Assembly: GCF_004764705.1 (NCBI RefSeq)
Contig: NZ_SHLX01000014.1
Location: forward strand, 154,953 to 218,952
Direction of reading: 5' to 3'
Length of the DNA: 64,000 nt
DNA from: Paenibacillus cymbidii
Lineage (GTDB): Bacteria; Bacillota; Bacilli; Paenibacillales; NBRC-103111
In this document: positions 16,527 through 25,349 of the stretch, one piece after another
Layout: every line of letters starts with the position of its first letter
Position numbering within the stretch: the stretch's first letter is position 1
Position numbers and translations under genes: made by a program
Notes under the pieces: model-generated
Databases searched by the model: none
Told to the model about the DNA's origin: nothing
The model's input: only the letters and a program-made list of their open reading frames with translations

Positions 16527-17399
16527 ATGCGGCAGAAATCGACGTCCGATCTCATTATAGACGGCGCGTTGCGATTATTCCTGATCGTTCTCATGATGAC
16601 CATGTTATTTCCGTTTGTTTATATTTTCGCCGTGTCGTTTTCCACCTATGAAGAAATATTCGAGAATCCGCTCGTCCTCTGGCCTAAACAATGGACCACC
16701 AGCTCGTATGAGTATATTCTTCAATCCCGCGCGTTTGTTCGCTCCATGGGGATCACGGCGGGAGTCGCCCTGGCCAGCTCGCTGCTTGTGCTCCTGTTCA
16801 ATTCGATGACCGCCTTTGCGCTCACGAGGCCGATCAAAGCCCGCGGTGCGATCATGTTCCTGTTCGTGTTCACTTTGTTATTCTCCGGCGGACTGATTCC
16901 TTCCTATTTGCTTGTCAAGGCGCTCGGTTTGATCAATACGTACGGGGCCTTGATCATCCCCGGCGTTGTCGGCGCATGGACCGTCATTATCTTTCGGCAA
17001 TTCATCTTCGGCATCCCCGAGGAGCTGATCGACGCGGCGATGATCGACGGAGCGCATGAATGGCAAATATACACGAGGATCATTCTTCCCTTGTCGAAGC
17101 CCATCATGGCGGCCTTCTTTCTCTTCAACGTCGTCGGGACATGGAACAGCTGGTTCAGCGCGGTTATTTATTTGAACGACCCGGCCAAATGGACGATCCA
17201 GGTCGTGCTCCGGCAGATGATTATCGAGAACGATCCGATGATGATGCTGTCCGAAAACCGGTTCAACGGTCCGGCTCCGTCGCCGATTACGATTCAAATG
17301 GCTGCGATACTCGTGGCGACGGCACCGATCCTCATTATTTATCCGTTCCTGCAAAAGCATTTCGTCAAGGGGGTGATGATCGGCTCACTAAAAGGATAG
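16527..17399 (+). CDS. ABC transporter permease, LplC/YtcP type
   Basis: 290 residues, ATG with GGGAGGGGGATC upstream. Family marks: PFVYIFAVSFSTYEEIFENPLVLWPKQWT, EELIDAAMIDGAHEWQIYTRIILPLSKPI (EAA loop) and C-terminal HFVKGVMIGSLKG. Partner of the LplB-type permease 27 bases upstream and of the binding lipoprotein downstream. Confidence 0.93.
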   Translation: MRQKSTSDLIIDGALRLFLIVLMMTMLFPFVYIFAVSFSTYEEIFENPLVLWPKQWTTSSYEYILQSRAFVRSMGITAGVALASSLLVLLFNSMTAFALTRPIKARGAIMFLFVFTLLFSGGLIPSYLLVKALGLINTYGALIIPGVVGAWTVIIFRQFIFGIPEELIDAAMIDGAHEWQIYTRIILPLSKPIMAAFFLFNVVGTWNSWFSAVIYLNDPAKWTIQVVLRQMIIENDPMMMLSENRFNGPAPSPITIQMAAILVATAPILIIYPFLQKHFVKGVMIGSLKG

Positions 17400-17463
17400 C
17401 GGGAAAGTGTCCAAGGCGGGTTGTCGGTTCCAGACAGTGAAATCTAACGATGGAGGGATTGCA

Positions 17464-19104
17464 ATGGCATTCAGGAAATGGTTGACGGCAAGTTTGGCGC
17501 TGGCGTTTGCCGTCGGGACGATCGGGTGTTCGAAAGGAGGCAATGGAGAGCCTCAGGCGAACCCGTCGGTGAAACCGTCGACGTCGCCGTCGGCGTCGGA
17601 AAAATCGGCCGAGGAGAAGAAAGCGGAAGAGCTGAAAAAGAAGAAGTTTACGATCACGATGCACGATTTCACATGGGGAACCCCTCCGGCGTTGAAAGGG
17701 AAAGGCGCGGAGATGATCAACGAGCGGTTCAACGTCAATCTGGAGGCGACGATCGTGCCCGCAGCGGCGCACGACGAGAAGCTGTCGGTGCTTATCGCGT
17801 CGGGATCGCTGCCGGACATCGTGGGGATGAAAAATTACGAGCTCGCCAAATATGCCGAACTGGCGGCACAAGGCGCCTTCGCGCCGCTTGACGAATACAT
17901 CGCCAAATATCCGACCTTAAAAGCCGTACCGGAATGGATCTGGGACCAGTTCCGCGTGAACGGCAAAATTTACGGTATTCCGGAGTTCTTGACCAGATAC
18001 GAGCAGACGCCGATCATCCGTCAGGATTGGCTGGACAATCTCGGGCTGAAGATGCCGACAAACTATGATGAGCTGAAGAAAGTGGCGATCGCCTTCGCGA
18101 CGCAGGATCCGGACAAGAACGGCGTCAACGACACCTACGCTTTCGTCATGCGCAACGCGCTGTATCCGAGCTACGGAATGGGTCCTTATTGGTTCTATAA
18201 CGCCTATTATCATAAAGACAAGGACGGCAATTTCATTCCGAACTATATTTCCGACGCTTTCCGCGATCATGTGCAGTGGCTCCATGAAGTATATCAGGGC
18301 GGCGGCCTTTCGAAGGATTTCGTCACCTTGAGCAGCTCCGACTTGAACAAGGAATTCTGGGTGGAAGGCAAGGCGGGCATTTACCATGCCGACCCGGTCA
18401 ACTTGAATGAAGCCTATATTGAGCCGCTGTTGAAAAGAATCCCCGGTCTGAAGCTTGCTCCGATTCCGACATTCACCGCGCCTGACGGGACGAGAGCCGA
18501 GATGTCGACGAAAGGCTGGGGCGCGATCGTTGCGATCAGCGCCAAGGCGAAGCAGGAGGAAGGCAAAGTTGAACGCATCCTCGACATCATCGACCTGTTC
18601 CGCAAAAGTATCCCGTTGGACCAAGCCACTCCGGACAACAAGGATTGGGATTGGATGAACGGATTGAACGGCGCAGCTTACGATTGGGATGCCGCGAAGA
18701 AGGTTCCCGTGCCGAAGGCGAACGCCGCCGCCAGCGGCATGGCTCCTAACATTTACTTTAACTTTGGCGCGGTCGGCTGGCCGGAGGACGAATCCAAGCT
18801 GAATTATCCGCAGTGGTTTCACACCGACATCATGCGCAAGCTTAGTCAGGATTTGATCGATATGCACGCAAAGGTTCAGCATTTCGTCGACCCGACGTGG
18901 GCGGTTCAGATCGACCCCACGCCTGCCGGTCTGAAGCCGCCGGATATGTACGGGACGATTGTGAAGATGATTCGGGGCGAAGTGCCGATGTCCCAATGGG
19001 ACTCCGTAGTCAAGGAATGGCTGGCGCAGGACGGCGCCCGCAAAATCAAGGATTATAATGCGAAATTCAAAAGTAAGGATCTGAAATCGTATCTTGTTAA
19101 GTAA
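17464..19104 (+). CDS. Extracellular substrate-binding lipoprotein, LplA type
   Basis: 546 residues from the ATG at 17464, preferred over an upstream GTG at 17407 because GGAGGG precedes it by 6 bases. Signal peptide ends in lipobox TIGC (Cys ~21), followed by a Lys/Ser-rich tether. Large LplA-type two-lobe binding protein (body from ~residue 58; DIVGMKNYELAKYAELAAQGAFAPLDEYI; C-terminal KDYNAKFKSKDLKSYL). Delivers the operon's oligosaccharide or glycopeptide substrate to the two permeases. Confidence 0.92.
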   Translation: MAFRKWLTASLALAFAVGTIGCSKGGNGEPQANPSVKPSTSPSASEKSAEEKKAEELKKKKFTITMHDFTWGTPPALKGKGAEMINERFNVNLEATIVPAAAHDEKLSVLIASGSLPDIVGMKNYELAKYAELAAQGAFAPLDEYIAKYPTLKAVPEWIWDQFRVNGKIYGIPEFLTRYEQTPIIRQDWLDNLGLKMPTNYDELKKVAIAFATQDPDKNGVNDTYAFVMRNALYPSYGMGPYWFYNAYYHKDKDGNFIPNYISDAFRDHVQWLHEVYQGGGLSKDFVTLSSSDLNKEFWVEGKAGIYHADPVNLNEAYIEPLLKRIPGLKLAPIPTFTAPDGTRAEMSTKGWGAIVAISAKAKQEEGKVERILDIIDLFRKSIPLDQATPDNKDWDWMNGLNGAAYDWDAAKKVPVPKANAAASGMAPNIYFNFGAVGWPEDESKLNYPQWFHTDIMRKLSQDLIDMHAKVQHFVDPTWAVQIDPTPAGLKPPDMYGTIVKMIRGEVPMSQWDSVVKEWLAQDGARKIKDYNAKFKSKDLKSYLVK

Positions 19105-19251
19105 CCGGGCGAGCCGGAGAGAACTCATGGCGGTTTTTTCCGGCTTAACGGCTCCCTTCGATCGAGTCGGTCGTCGGCGTGAAGTCGCGGATGCAATTCC
19201 GGATACCTTCTGGCATTGGCCTGAATTAGACAAACAACGGAGTGTGAGACT

Positions 19252-20175
19252 ATGAAATTGCAAGGCAATCTGCCCGTCATCCCTACCCCGTTCACGAAGG
19301 GCGGGATTGAATATGCGGGGTTCGACAAGCTGTTCGATCGTGTGCTGGAGGATCTTGACGGGTACGTTGTTTGCGGGAGCACCGGCGAAGCGCCGGCGCT
19401 CACGACTCGGGAGCGAATCGAGATCATGAATTACGTTGCCCGGATCACGCCCAAGGGGAAGACGGCGGTAGTAGGTTTAGGGCATTCCTCCCTGGAGGAT
19501 GCGGTTCGCATCGGTTCAGCCGCCGCAGAAGCCGGAGCGAGAGCCGCGCTCGTTCCGAGCCCCTATTATTTTCCGAATTCGCTGGAGATGATCATCGATT
19601 ATGTCGGACAATTGGCGCTGAAGACCGGACTCGACATCGTCTTTTACGACAATCCCGTTACAACCAAGACGGTTTTCACTACCGATTCGCTGATCGCGCT
19701 CGCGAATGCGGTCCCCAAGGTGACCGCGATCAAGATGACGGATCACAACCTTGGCAAAATTCGCGAATTGAAGGAACGGACTGGACTCTCCGTATTCGGC
19801 GGCGACGATATTATTTGTTATCGCGCTTTCGAAGCGGGAGTAGACGGCAATATGATCATTGCGCCGATCATTTATCCCGCGAGCTTCAAGGCATGCTGGG
19901 AAATGTTCCGAAGCGGGAACGGCGCGGCGAGCTTCGATCTGTACTGCCGGGTGTTGCTGCCGTTCATCAGCATGTTCGGGCCAGGCGACGAAATTCCGGC
20001 GACGAAGATGCTGTTCCACCGGTTGGGATTGTATTCCAGTCCGGAGACGCGGTCTCCGTTGCTGACAAGCGATGCAAGACGGACGAAAGAAGTGATGGAA
20101 GGCTACTATCAAGGATTAAGAGGGGAACATTCCGGCTTCATCCCCGGCGGGTCCGCCACCGCCTCGAACACCTGA
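19252..20175 (+). CDS. DapA/NanA-family class I aldolase or lyase
   Basis: 307 residues. Schiff-base lysine is Lys161 (TAIKMTDHN), the same number as in E. coli DapA, and the catalytic Tyr132 lies in VFYDNPVTT; GSTGEAPALT is the carboxylate-binding loop (usually GTTGE). The family contains dihydrodipicolinate synthase, N-acetylneuraminate lyase and several keto-deoxy-sugar aldolases or dehydratases. In this operon a keto-acid aldolase/dehydratase role is more likely than lysine synthesis. Separated from the binding protein by 147 bases containing an AGCCGGA/TCCGGCT hairpin (19112-19145) without a strong T tract. Confidence 0.85.
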   Translation: MKLQGNLPVIPTPFTKGGIEYAGFDKLFDRVLEDLDGYVVCGSTGEAPALTTRERIEIMNYVARITPKGKTAVVGLGHSSLEDAVRIGSAAAEAGARAALVPSPYYFPNSLEMIIDYVGQLALKTGLDIVFYDNPVTTKTVFTTDSLIALANAVPKVTAIKMTDHNLGKIRELKERTGLSVFGGDDIICYRAFEAGVDGNMIIAPIIYPASFKACWEMFRSGNGAASFDLYCRVLLPFISMFGPGDEIPATKMLFHRLGLYSSPETRSPLLTSDARRTKEVMEGYYQGLRGEHSGFIPGGSATASNT

Positions 20176-20190
20176 CAGGAGGGTTCTCAT

Positions 20191-21852
20191 ATGATTCACA
20201 AGGTTCCCGACCTCCGGGAGATGACATTGGAGCAAAAAGTCGGTCAGATGGTTATTGTTCGGGCGCACGGATTCGAGGAAGCGATTCGCAGGCGGCTTTC
20301 AACAGGCGAGATCGGCGCCGTCGGCCACATTCTGCTCCACAAGACGCATGACAAAAAGCTTGAGCGGCTTATCGCCGTAATAAATGAGTATCGCAAATTG
20401 GCTGGTTGCCCTATCTTGTTTTACTGCGACGGCGAGGCCGGACTCGGGGCGGTATTCGATTTCGGGACGAGATTTCCCTCCATGATGGCATTGGGGGCGA
20501 CCCGTTCGGCAGAGCTGGCGTACCGGATGGGACATGCGATCGGCCGGGAAGTGCGGGCAGCGGGGTTTCATATGATCAGCAACCCGACGGTCGATATCAA
20601 TACGAATCCGAATAATCCGATCATTAACATACGTTCCATCGGAGAAGATCCCGCGCTGGTCGAGTCGCTCGCCGCCGCTTACGTAGCCGGGATGCAGGAA
20701 GCGGGCATTATTCCATTAGCCAAGCATTATCCGGGCCACGGCGATACGTCGCAGGATTCGCATGTGGAAATGCCTGCATTGCCCCATTACTCCGATCGTT
20801 TGTACGACATCGAGCTTAAGCCGTATCGAACGCTGATCGCAAGGGGTCTCACCGGCGTCATGACCGCTCATCTGTACGTGCCTGCCTTGCAGGAGGAAGA
20901 TGAGCCGCTGCCGGCAACCTTGTCGAGAAGCGTCATCACCGGTATTCTTCGTCAGAAGCTTGGCTTCGAAGGCCTGATCGTTTCCGACAGCTTGACGATG
21001 AGGGGAATAAAGTCCGTATACGGCATTGAAGAGGCTGCCGTTATGGCCATTCAAGCCGGGCACGACCTTATTCTGCAAGATTATCAGTCCGATCCGGAGA
21101 TCACATTACGGGCCGTTTGCCATGCCGTCCGAAGCGGCCGGGTGGATGTGGAAAGGATCGATGAAGCCGTATCCCGCATTTTTCAATACAAGGCCAGGTT
21201 CAATATAATGGACAACAAGGAAATCGACATTCGTCAATCCCGGGAAGTGCTGGATTGTGAGGAGCATCGGACGACCGCGCGCGACATCGCCGCTCAATCC
21301 GTTACGAAGCTGACGGGCCGCCATCTGCCGCTGCGGGCCGATAACCTGCTGCTGATCGCGGTTATCGGGGATGAGGAAGGCACAGAAGTCGAGGACATGA
21401 GCTTCGTCATCGAAAGCAGGGCCGGTCAAGTATACGAAAGGGTTCGCCGCTTCTCGCCGGATGCCGAGCTGCTCCTCGTTCACGAGAAACCGACGGAGGA
21501 AGATCGGAGGAAGGTGGAGCGAGCCATTCAAAGCGAACGGTACGATGCCGTTGTTTTTGCTACGTTCATTCGTGTCGTATCCTATAAACCCGGCAGTGCC
21601 GCGATCCCGAAGGAACAAGCCGACCTGGCGGATTGGCTGGTTGGAGCAATAGATAAAACGGTGATTCTGCTGTTCGGAAGTCCATACGTCCTCCATTCCG
21701 TACGCCGCCCCGCGAATTGTCTGTGCGCTTACAGCGACGATTCATATTCGATCGTTGCCTGCGTAGACGCCGTATTCGGCCAAATGCCCACTACGGGAAA
21801 GCTGCCGATTACGATTGGTTCGTCATTTCCATACGGGTACGGATTATCATAA
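20191..21852 (+). CDS. Glycoside hydrolase family 3, NagZ-like beta-N-acetylhexosaminidase
   Basis: 553 residues; ATG with AGGAGGG upstream, 15 bases after the lyase gene. N-terminal (beta/alpha)8 GH3 domain with the N-acetylglucosaminidase signature KHYPGHGDTSQDSH (acid/base His loop) and nucleophile Asp in LIVSDSLTMRGI. A C-terminal alpha/beta domain (~370-553) follows, as in two-domain Bacillota NagZ-type enzymes. No signal peptide, so it probably acts on imported N-acetylhexosaminides in the cytoplasm. Last gene of the operon; ties the cluster to amino-sugar or muropeptide-type substrates. Confidence 0.88.
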   Translation: MIHKVPDLREMTLEQKVGQMVIVRAHGFEEAIRRRLSTGEIGAVGHILLHKTHDKKLERLIAVINEYRKLAGCPILFYCDGEAGLGAVFDFGTRFPSMMALGATRSAELAYRMGHAIGREVRAAGFHMISNPTVDINTNPNNPIINIRSIGEDPALVESLAAAYVAGMQEAGIIPLAKHYPGHGDTSQDSHVEMPALPHYSDRLYDIELKPYRTLIARGLTGVMTAHLYVPALQEEDEPLPATLSRSVITGILRQKLGFEGLIVSDSLTMRGIKSVYGIEEAAVMAIQAGHDLILQDYQSDPEITLRAVCHAVRSGRVDVERIDEAVSRIFQYKARFNIMDNKEIDIRQSREVLDCEEHRTTARDIAAQSVTKLTGRHLPLRADNLLLIAVIGDEEGTEVEDMSFVIESRAGQVYERVRRFSPDAELLLVHEKPTEEDRRKVERAIQSERYDAVVFATFIRVVSYKPGSAAIPKEQADLADWLVGAIDKTVILLFGSPYVLHSVRRPANCLCAYSDDSYSIVACVDAVFGQMPTTGKLPITIGSSFPYGYGLS

Positions 21853-21949
21853 ATGAAGCGAATGTATGAAGAGGCTTCCCGCAATCATCGACATTTCGGC
21901 ACCGGTTGCGACCGCCGTCGAACCCATGCACAATTTTCGCCGAATAAGC

Positions 21950-21981
21950 CGCAAGCCGCGAACTCGACCTCGCGGCTTGCG
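21950..21981. terminator. 12-bp perfect stem-loop after the GH3 gene
   Basis: CGCAAGCCGCGA-actcgacc-TCGCGGCTTGCG, ~100 bases after the GH3 stop. Strong stem but only a weak T stretch follows, so it may be a terminator or an RNA-stabilising hairpin. Confidence 0.45.
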
Positions 21982-21997
21982 CTCTTCAGGCACCCGC

Positions 21998-22590
21998 AGC
22001 GGCATACCGGTGCTGGGCATCGGGGCCAGCATACCCGGCGTTATCGAATCGCGCCAAGGCGTATTGATTAATGCCGCCCATATGGAAAGGTGGCAGGCGG
22101 TGCCGATCGGCGCCTATCTCGGCGAGAAGCGGCGGATGCCCGTCTGGGCGGACAACGAATCGCGAAATATGGCGGTGGCGGAAAAATGGTTCGGCTGCGG
22201 CAAGGAATCGAACCACTTCGTGACGATTCAGACGAAGGAAGGGATCGGCACCGGGATTATTGTGAACGGCAGCATTTATCCCGGCAAAGACAACAGGCTG
22301 CGTGCGCAAGTGCGGGAATACGCCCGGATGTTGGCGATCGGCATCGTCAACATCGTCAACGCGCTCAATCCGAAAATGATCGTGCTGCACGGCGATATTC
22401 GCCATCTCGGCCAGCCGTTTCTCGACACCGTAACGGCGATCGTGCGCAAACGCGCGCTGGTGCCGTCCAACCACCGGGTGACGTTCCGTTTCTCCAGCTT
22501 CGTCGAAGATTCGAAAATTATCGGCGCGGCATCGCTTGCGCTGAAGGAAATCGTCGGCGGCGCGCTGCTCGGCGGCGCGGACGGGAAAGC
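21998..22590 (+). pseudogene. ROK family protein remnant with internal deletion
   Basis: Reads as the middle and end of a ROK-family sugar kinase/repressor: GIPVLGIGASIPGVIESRQGVLINAAHM, WADNESRNMAVAEKWFGCGKE, then VTIQTKEGIGTGIIVNGSIYPGKD. At that point the expected GEIGH segment and the CxCGxxGCxE zinc motif are missing and the text jumps to the C-terminal helices (ARMLAIGIVNIVNALNPKMIVLHGDI). The N-terminal DNA-binding or ATP-binding part is absent too. The frame is still open, but the protein cannot be functional as a ROK member. It ends at a run of 14 G. Confidence 0.7.
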
Positions 22591-22604
22591 GGGGGGGGGG
22601 GGGG
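22591..22604. other. Run of 14 consecutive G joining two unrelated gene remnants
   Basis: An exact G14 tract. Upstream is ROK sequence, downstream the C-terminus of a different protein family in another frame. Such runs are rare and prone to sequencing or assembly error, so this is either a recombination scar or a misjoin. Confidence 0.9.
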
Positions 22605-22605
22605 C

Positions 22606-22995
22606 GTCGAATACGACAATAACGTCATCCTCGGCAACGATTATTTCGAAAATGCGACGACCGTCGCCTGGACCGACGGGCAGCGCAAAGTGGCAGGCAA
22701 AAACAACTGGCGGAAAACGGGGATGGCATATGCGCCGGCCGAGCTGACGGGCACATTGTCCGGCGCCGATCCCGGTTTCGCCGACGCGGCGGCGAACGAC
22801 TTCCGGCCGGCCGCCGGCAGCGCGCTGGTCGACGCCGGCACGGGAGCGCCGGCTTCGTACGCCGGCCACGAAGTGCCGAACGCGCTGACTCTGCCGGCAT
22901 ACGAGCCGCCGCAGCATACGCAACAAGCGGCCGGCAACGGTACGGCGCGCAGCGCGAACGGCGCGGCGATCGACATCGGAGCGTTCGAGCGCTAA
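22606..22995 (+). pseudogene. C-terminal fragment of a secreted parallel beta-helix protein
   Basis: About 129 residues beginning VEYDNNVILGNDYFENAT and ending DIGAFER. The motifs NDFRPAAGSALVDAGT and AIDIGAFE are the characteristic end of pectate-lyase/right-handed beta-helix polysaccharide-active enzymes. There is no start codon, ribosome site or signal peptide; the fragment begins abruptly after the G14 run. Confidence 0.75.
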
Positions 22996-23034
22996 GCGGT
23001 TCGCCAGCTGCGACGAGCCCGGGCCGGGTAATCA

Positions 23035-23225
23035 AAATAGCCAATGTAAAATGGCTTATTTGCCCGATTTCGCCTGCCCCGCCTGCAATAGCCAGCGGAA
23101 ACATGGCTTATTTGCTCCGTCACGCCTCCAATCAGGCATTTTGGCCGGAATAGCCAGTGATTTCACTGGCTATTTCGGCTACAAGGCCTGTTTTTGACGA
23201 AATAGGCAATAAAACAGGGCCTATG
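23035..23225 (+). repeat. Four-palindrome intergenic module, copy B (forward)
   Basis: Same order as copy A: P1 (AATAGCCAATGTAAAATGGCTTATT), P2 degenerate (CAATAGCCAGCGGAAACATGGCTTATTTG), P3 (AATAGCCAGTGATTTCACTGGCTATT, perfect) and P4 (AATAGGCAATAAAACAGGGCCTAT). Lies between the beta-helix remnant and the second IclR gene. Confidence 0.8.
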
Positions 23226-23235
23226 TTGCAAAGAC

Positions 23236-23290
23236 GCGAATTTGTTGGTTGGCGGAGGGAGAGCGCCGCGTTTTTTTGCAACGTGTCTGC
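23236..23290 (+). repeat. Dispersed intergenic repeat, first copy
   Basis: GCGAATTTGTTGGTTGGCG...GCCGCGTTTTTTTGCAACGTG is shared, with about three-quarters identity by eye, with 41838-41899. Both copies directly follow palindromes of the AATAGGC family. Function unknown. Confidence 0.55.
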
Positions 23291-23399
23291 TTGGCGAAGC
23301 CTGAACGGCCGGCGCCCGCCGACGGTCCGATTATTGGGAGTTGCCGGAAGCGCTGCAATCCACTAAAATCGGAATATCGGGAAAGGAGGCAAAAGGCAC

Positions 23400-24185
23400 G
23401 TGAAAAAAAGCGAGGAACAGCCCTACTACGTCGTGCAATCGGTCGACCGCGTGCTGAGCATCCTGCAGGCGTTCATCGACGAGCGCGGACCGCTTGGCGT
23501 CACCGAGGTGGCAGCCCGGCTCAAGCTGCACAAAAGCGTGGCCCACCGCATGATGGCGACGCTGCAGTACCACGGCTACCTGAAGAAGAACGACGATACC
23601 GACAAGTACGACGTCGGGGCGAAAGCGTTCGAGCTTGGCTCCGTTTTCGCCAATTCGACCAATTTGATCGAAGAAGGCAAACAGGCGATGGTGCAGCTCG
23701 TCGCCGAATCGGGCATGGAGTCGAACATGGCGGTGCTCGAGAACGGTTCGGTGCTGTACCTGGCCAGCATCGAGCAGGAGAGGGCGCGAACCCGCAACGC
23801 CGCGCACGGGCAGCGCCGGCCGATTCATTTGACCGCGCTGGGCAAAAGCCTGCTCGCCTGGCTGCCGAGCGAAACGATCGCCGAAACGATGCGGGACTAC
23901 GTGTTTGAACGCCGCACGAGCAAAACGATCGGCTCCTTCGAGCAGTTCGCGCGCGAGCTGCAAGCGGTGCGCGAGCGCGGCTATGCGATCGACGACGAGG
24001 AAAGCGTGCTCGGCATGCGCTGCGTGTCCGCGCCGGTGCGCGACTACACGGGCGATGTGGTGGCGGCGATCAGCATCAGCGGCACGTCGAAGCTGATTCC
24101 GTCCGACAAGACGGACGTTTACGGCGGCATGACGGTGGATTGCGCCAACCTGTTGTCGCGCAGGCTGGGCTATTCCGGCCGCTGA
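23400..24185 (+). CDS. IclR family transcriptional regulator (second)
   Basis: 261 residues, GTG start with AAAGGAGG 10 bases upstream. Winged HTH (YYVVQSVDRVLSILQAFIDERGPLGVTEVAARLKLHKSVAHRMMATLQ) and effector domain (GQRRPIHLTALGKSLLAWLP; ESVLGMRCVSAPVRDYTGDVVAAISISG). It directly precedes, on the same strand, the five-gene operon starting with a Gfo/Idh oxidoreductase and likely controls it through the symmetric site at 24258-24270. Confidence 0.93.
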   Translation: MKKSEEQPYYVVQSVDRVLSILQAFIDERGPLGVTEVAARLKLHKSVAHRMMATLQYHGYLKKNDDTDKYDVGAKAFELGSVFANSTNLIEEGKQAMVQLVAESGMESNMAVLENGSVLYLASIEQERARTRNAAHGQRRPIHLTALGKSLLAWLPSETIAETMRDYVFERRTSKTIGSFEQFARELQAVRERGYAIDDEESVLGMRCVSAPVRDYTGDVVAAISISGTSKLIPSDKTDVYGGMTVDCANLLSRRLGYSGR

Positions 24186-24213
24186 CAACCCTGGCGTTAA
24201 GCGAAAATGGAGG

Positions 24214-24243
24214 TTTACACACCTGAATCGGCAGGTGTATAAT
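24214..24243 (+). promoter_or_regulatory. Sigma-A promoter of the second IclR-linked operon
   Basis: TTTACA (24214-24219), 18-base spacer, perfect TATAAT (24238-24243). The spacer carries an inverted repeat ACACCT-N8-AGGTGT (24219-24238), which could be a repressor site. Confidence 0.7.
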
Positions 24244-24257
24244 TTTATTGAAATTAC

Positions 24258-24270
24258 GAGACGTAGTCTC
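24258..24270. promoter_or_regulatory. Symmetric site GAGACGTAGTCTC, candidate IclR operator
   Basis: GAGAC-gta-GTCTC starts about 8 bases after the expected transcription start and is followed by a further AGAGAC half-site at 24277. Position just behind the promoter and downstream of the IclR gene suits an operator. Confidence 0.55.
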
Positions 24271-24323
24271 ATAATAAGAGACAACACGAGCATGGCAAGA
24301 ATGAAAGGGGAACGAACGCGATC

Positions 24324-25286
24324 ATGGCCAAACCGCTTGTGCAAGGGGAAACGATTCGACTGGCAATGCTCGGCATGGTGGACGGCAACGGCCATCCGTA
24401 CTCTTGGAGCGCAATCTTCAATGGAATGAACAAGGAATTGATGCAGCAATGCCCATTCCCGGGCATCCCGGCTTACCTCAATTTGCAGCCGCCGGAGGCG
24501 CTTTCGATTCCGGGAGCCAAGGTGACGCACGTCTGGACCGACGATCCGGCCGACGCGGAGAAAGTGTCGAAGGCGTCGCTGGTGCCGAACGTCGTTAGCC
24601 GCGCGGAGGACGTCATCGGCCATGTCGATGCCGTCATCGTTGCCACGGACAAAGGCCATGAGCATGTGGAGCGCTGCCGTCCGTTCGTCGAAGCGGGCAT
24701 CCCCGTCTTCGTCGATAAGCCGCTTGTCGATAACGAACAGGATTTGCGCACGTTCTGCCGCTGGGTAGACGAAGGCAAGCCGATCATGTCGTCCAGCTCG
24801 ATGAGGTATACCAAAGAGTTTGCGCCGTACCGCATGTCGACGCACAATCTCGGCAAGCTGCGGTTCGCCACGATTACGACGCCCAAAACATGGGAACGCT
24901 ACGGCATTCACGCCCTCGAGGGCATGTACCCGATCATCGGACCCGGCTTCGTTTCGGTGCGCAATACCGGTTCGATCGACCGCAATATCGTTCACTTGAC
25001 GCACGAAAGCGGCGTCGACGTCGTTGTCGCCGCCGTATCCGATATGTACGGCTCGTTCGGGCTGCTGCAGCTGTGCGGCACGGCCGGCAACGCGTTCGTG
25101 CCGAGCAGCGATTCGTTCTTTTCGTTCAAAGCGCAATTGGCGGCGTTCATCGACTATTTGCGCACCGGCGAGTATCCGTTCCCGTTTGCCGAAACCGAAG
25201 AGCTGATGAAGCTGGTCATCGCCGGCATCCGCAGTCGCGAGGAAGGCGGCCGCGAAGTGCTGCTGAGCGAAATTTCCGCCCGCTGA
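24324..25286 (+). CDS. Gfo/Idh/MocA family oxidoreductase
   Basis: 320 residues, ATG preceded by AAAGGGGAA. The N-terminus is an atypical Rossmann start (IRLAMLGMVDGNGHPYSW), then VDAVIVATDKGHEHVERCRPFVEAGIPVFVDKPLVDN, which keeps the D/E-K-P catalytic lysine. The C-terminal half is shorter than in standard members. Probably an NAD(P)-linked dehydrogenase for a sugar, inositol or sugar acid. First gene of the operon with HpcH aldolase, SDR, AKR and NagA-like genes. Confidence 0.85.
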   Translation: MAKPLVQGETIRLAMLGMVDGNGHPYSWSAIFNGMNKELMQQCPFPGIPAYLNLQPPEALSIPGAKVTHVWTDDPADAEKVSKASLVPNVVSRAEDVIGHVDAVIVATDKGHEHVERCRPFVEAGIPVFVDKPLVDNEQDLRTFCRWVDEGKPIMSSSSMRYTKEFAPYRMSTHNLGKLRFATITTPKTWERYGIHALEGMYPIIGPGFVSVRNTGSIDRNIVHLTHESGVDVVVAAVSDMYGSFGLLQLCGTAGNAFVPSSDSFFSFKAQLAAFIDYLRTGEYPFPFAETEELMKLVIAGIRSREEGGREVLLSEISAR

Positions 25287-25349
25287 TGCAACGGGATCGC
25301 CTGCCGAATGCGGCACCAATCACAAACCAGACAAGGGAGAGCAGCAGCA

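Noticed and set aside
19112..19145. Terminator between the binding protein and the DapA-like gene
   Set aside because: Only a 7-bp stem with a 20-base loop and no T tract; the operon probably continues across it.
21866..22747. Intact ROK-family gene
   Set aside because: The N-terminal domain and the zinc/GEIGH segment are missing and the last ~50 codons after the G14 run belong to another frame; called a remnant instead.
23331..25319. 662-codon open frame on the minus strand
   Set aside because: It runs antisense to the second IclR and Gfo/Idh genes; its translation is His/Arg-rich without any family motif, a GC-rich shadow frame.
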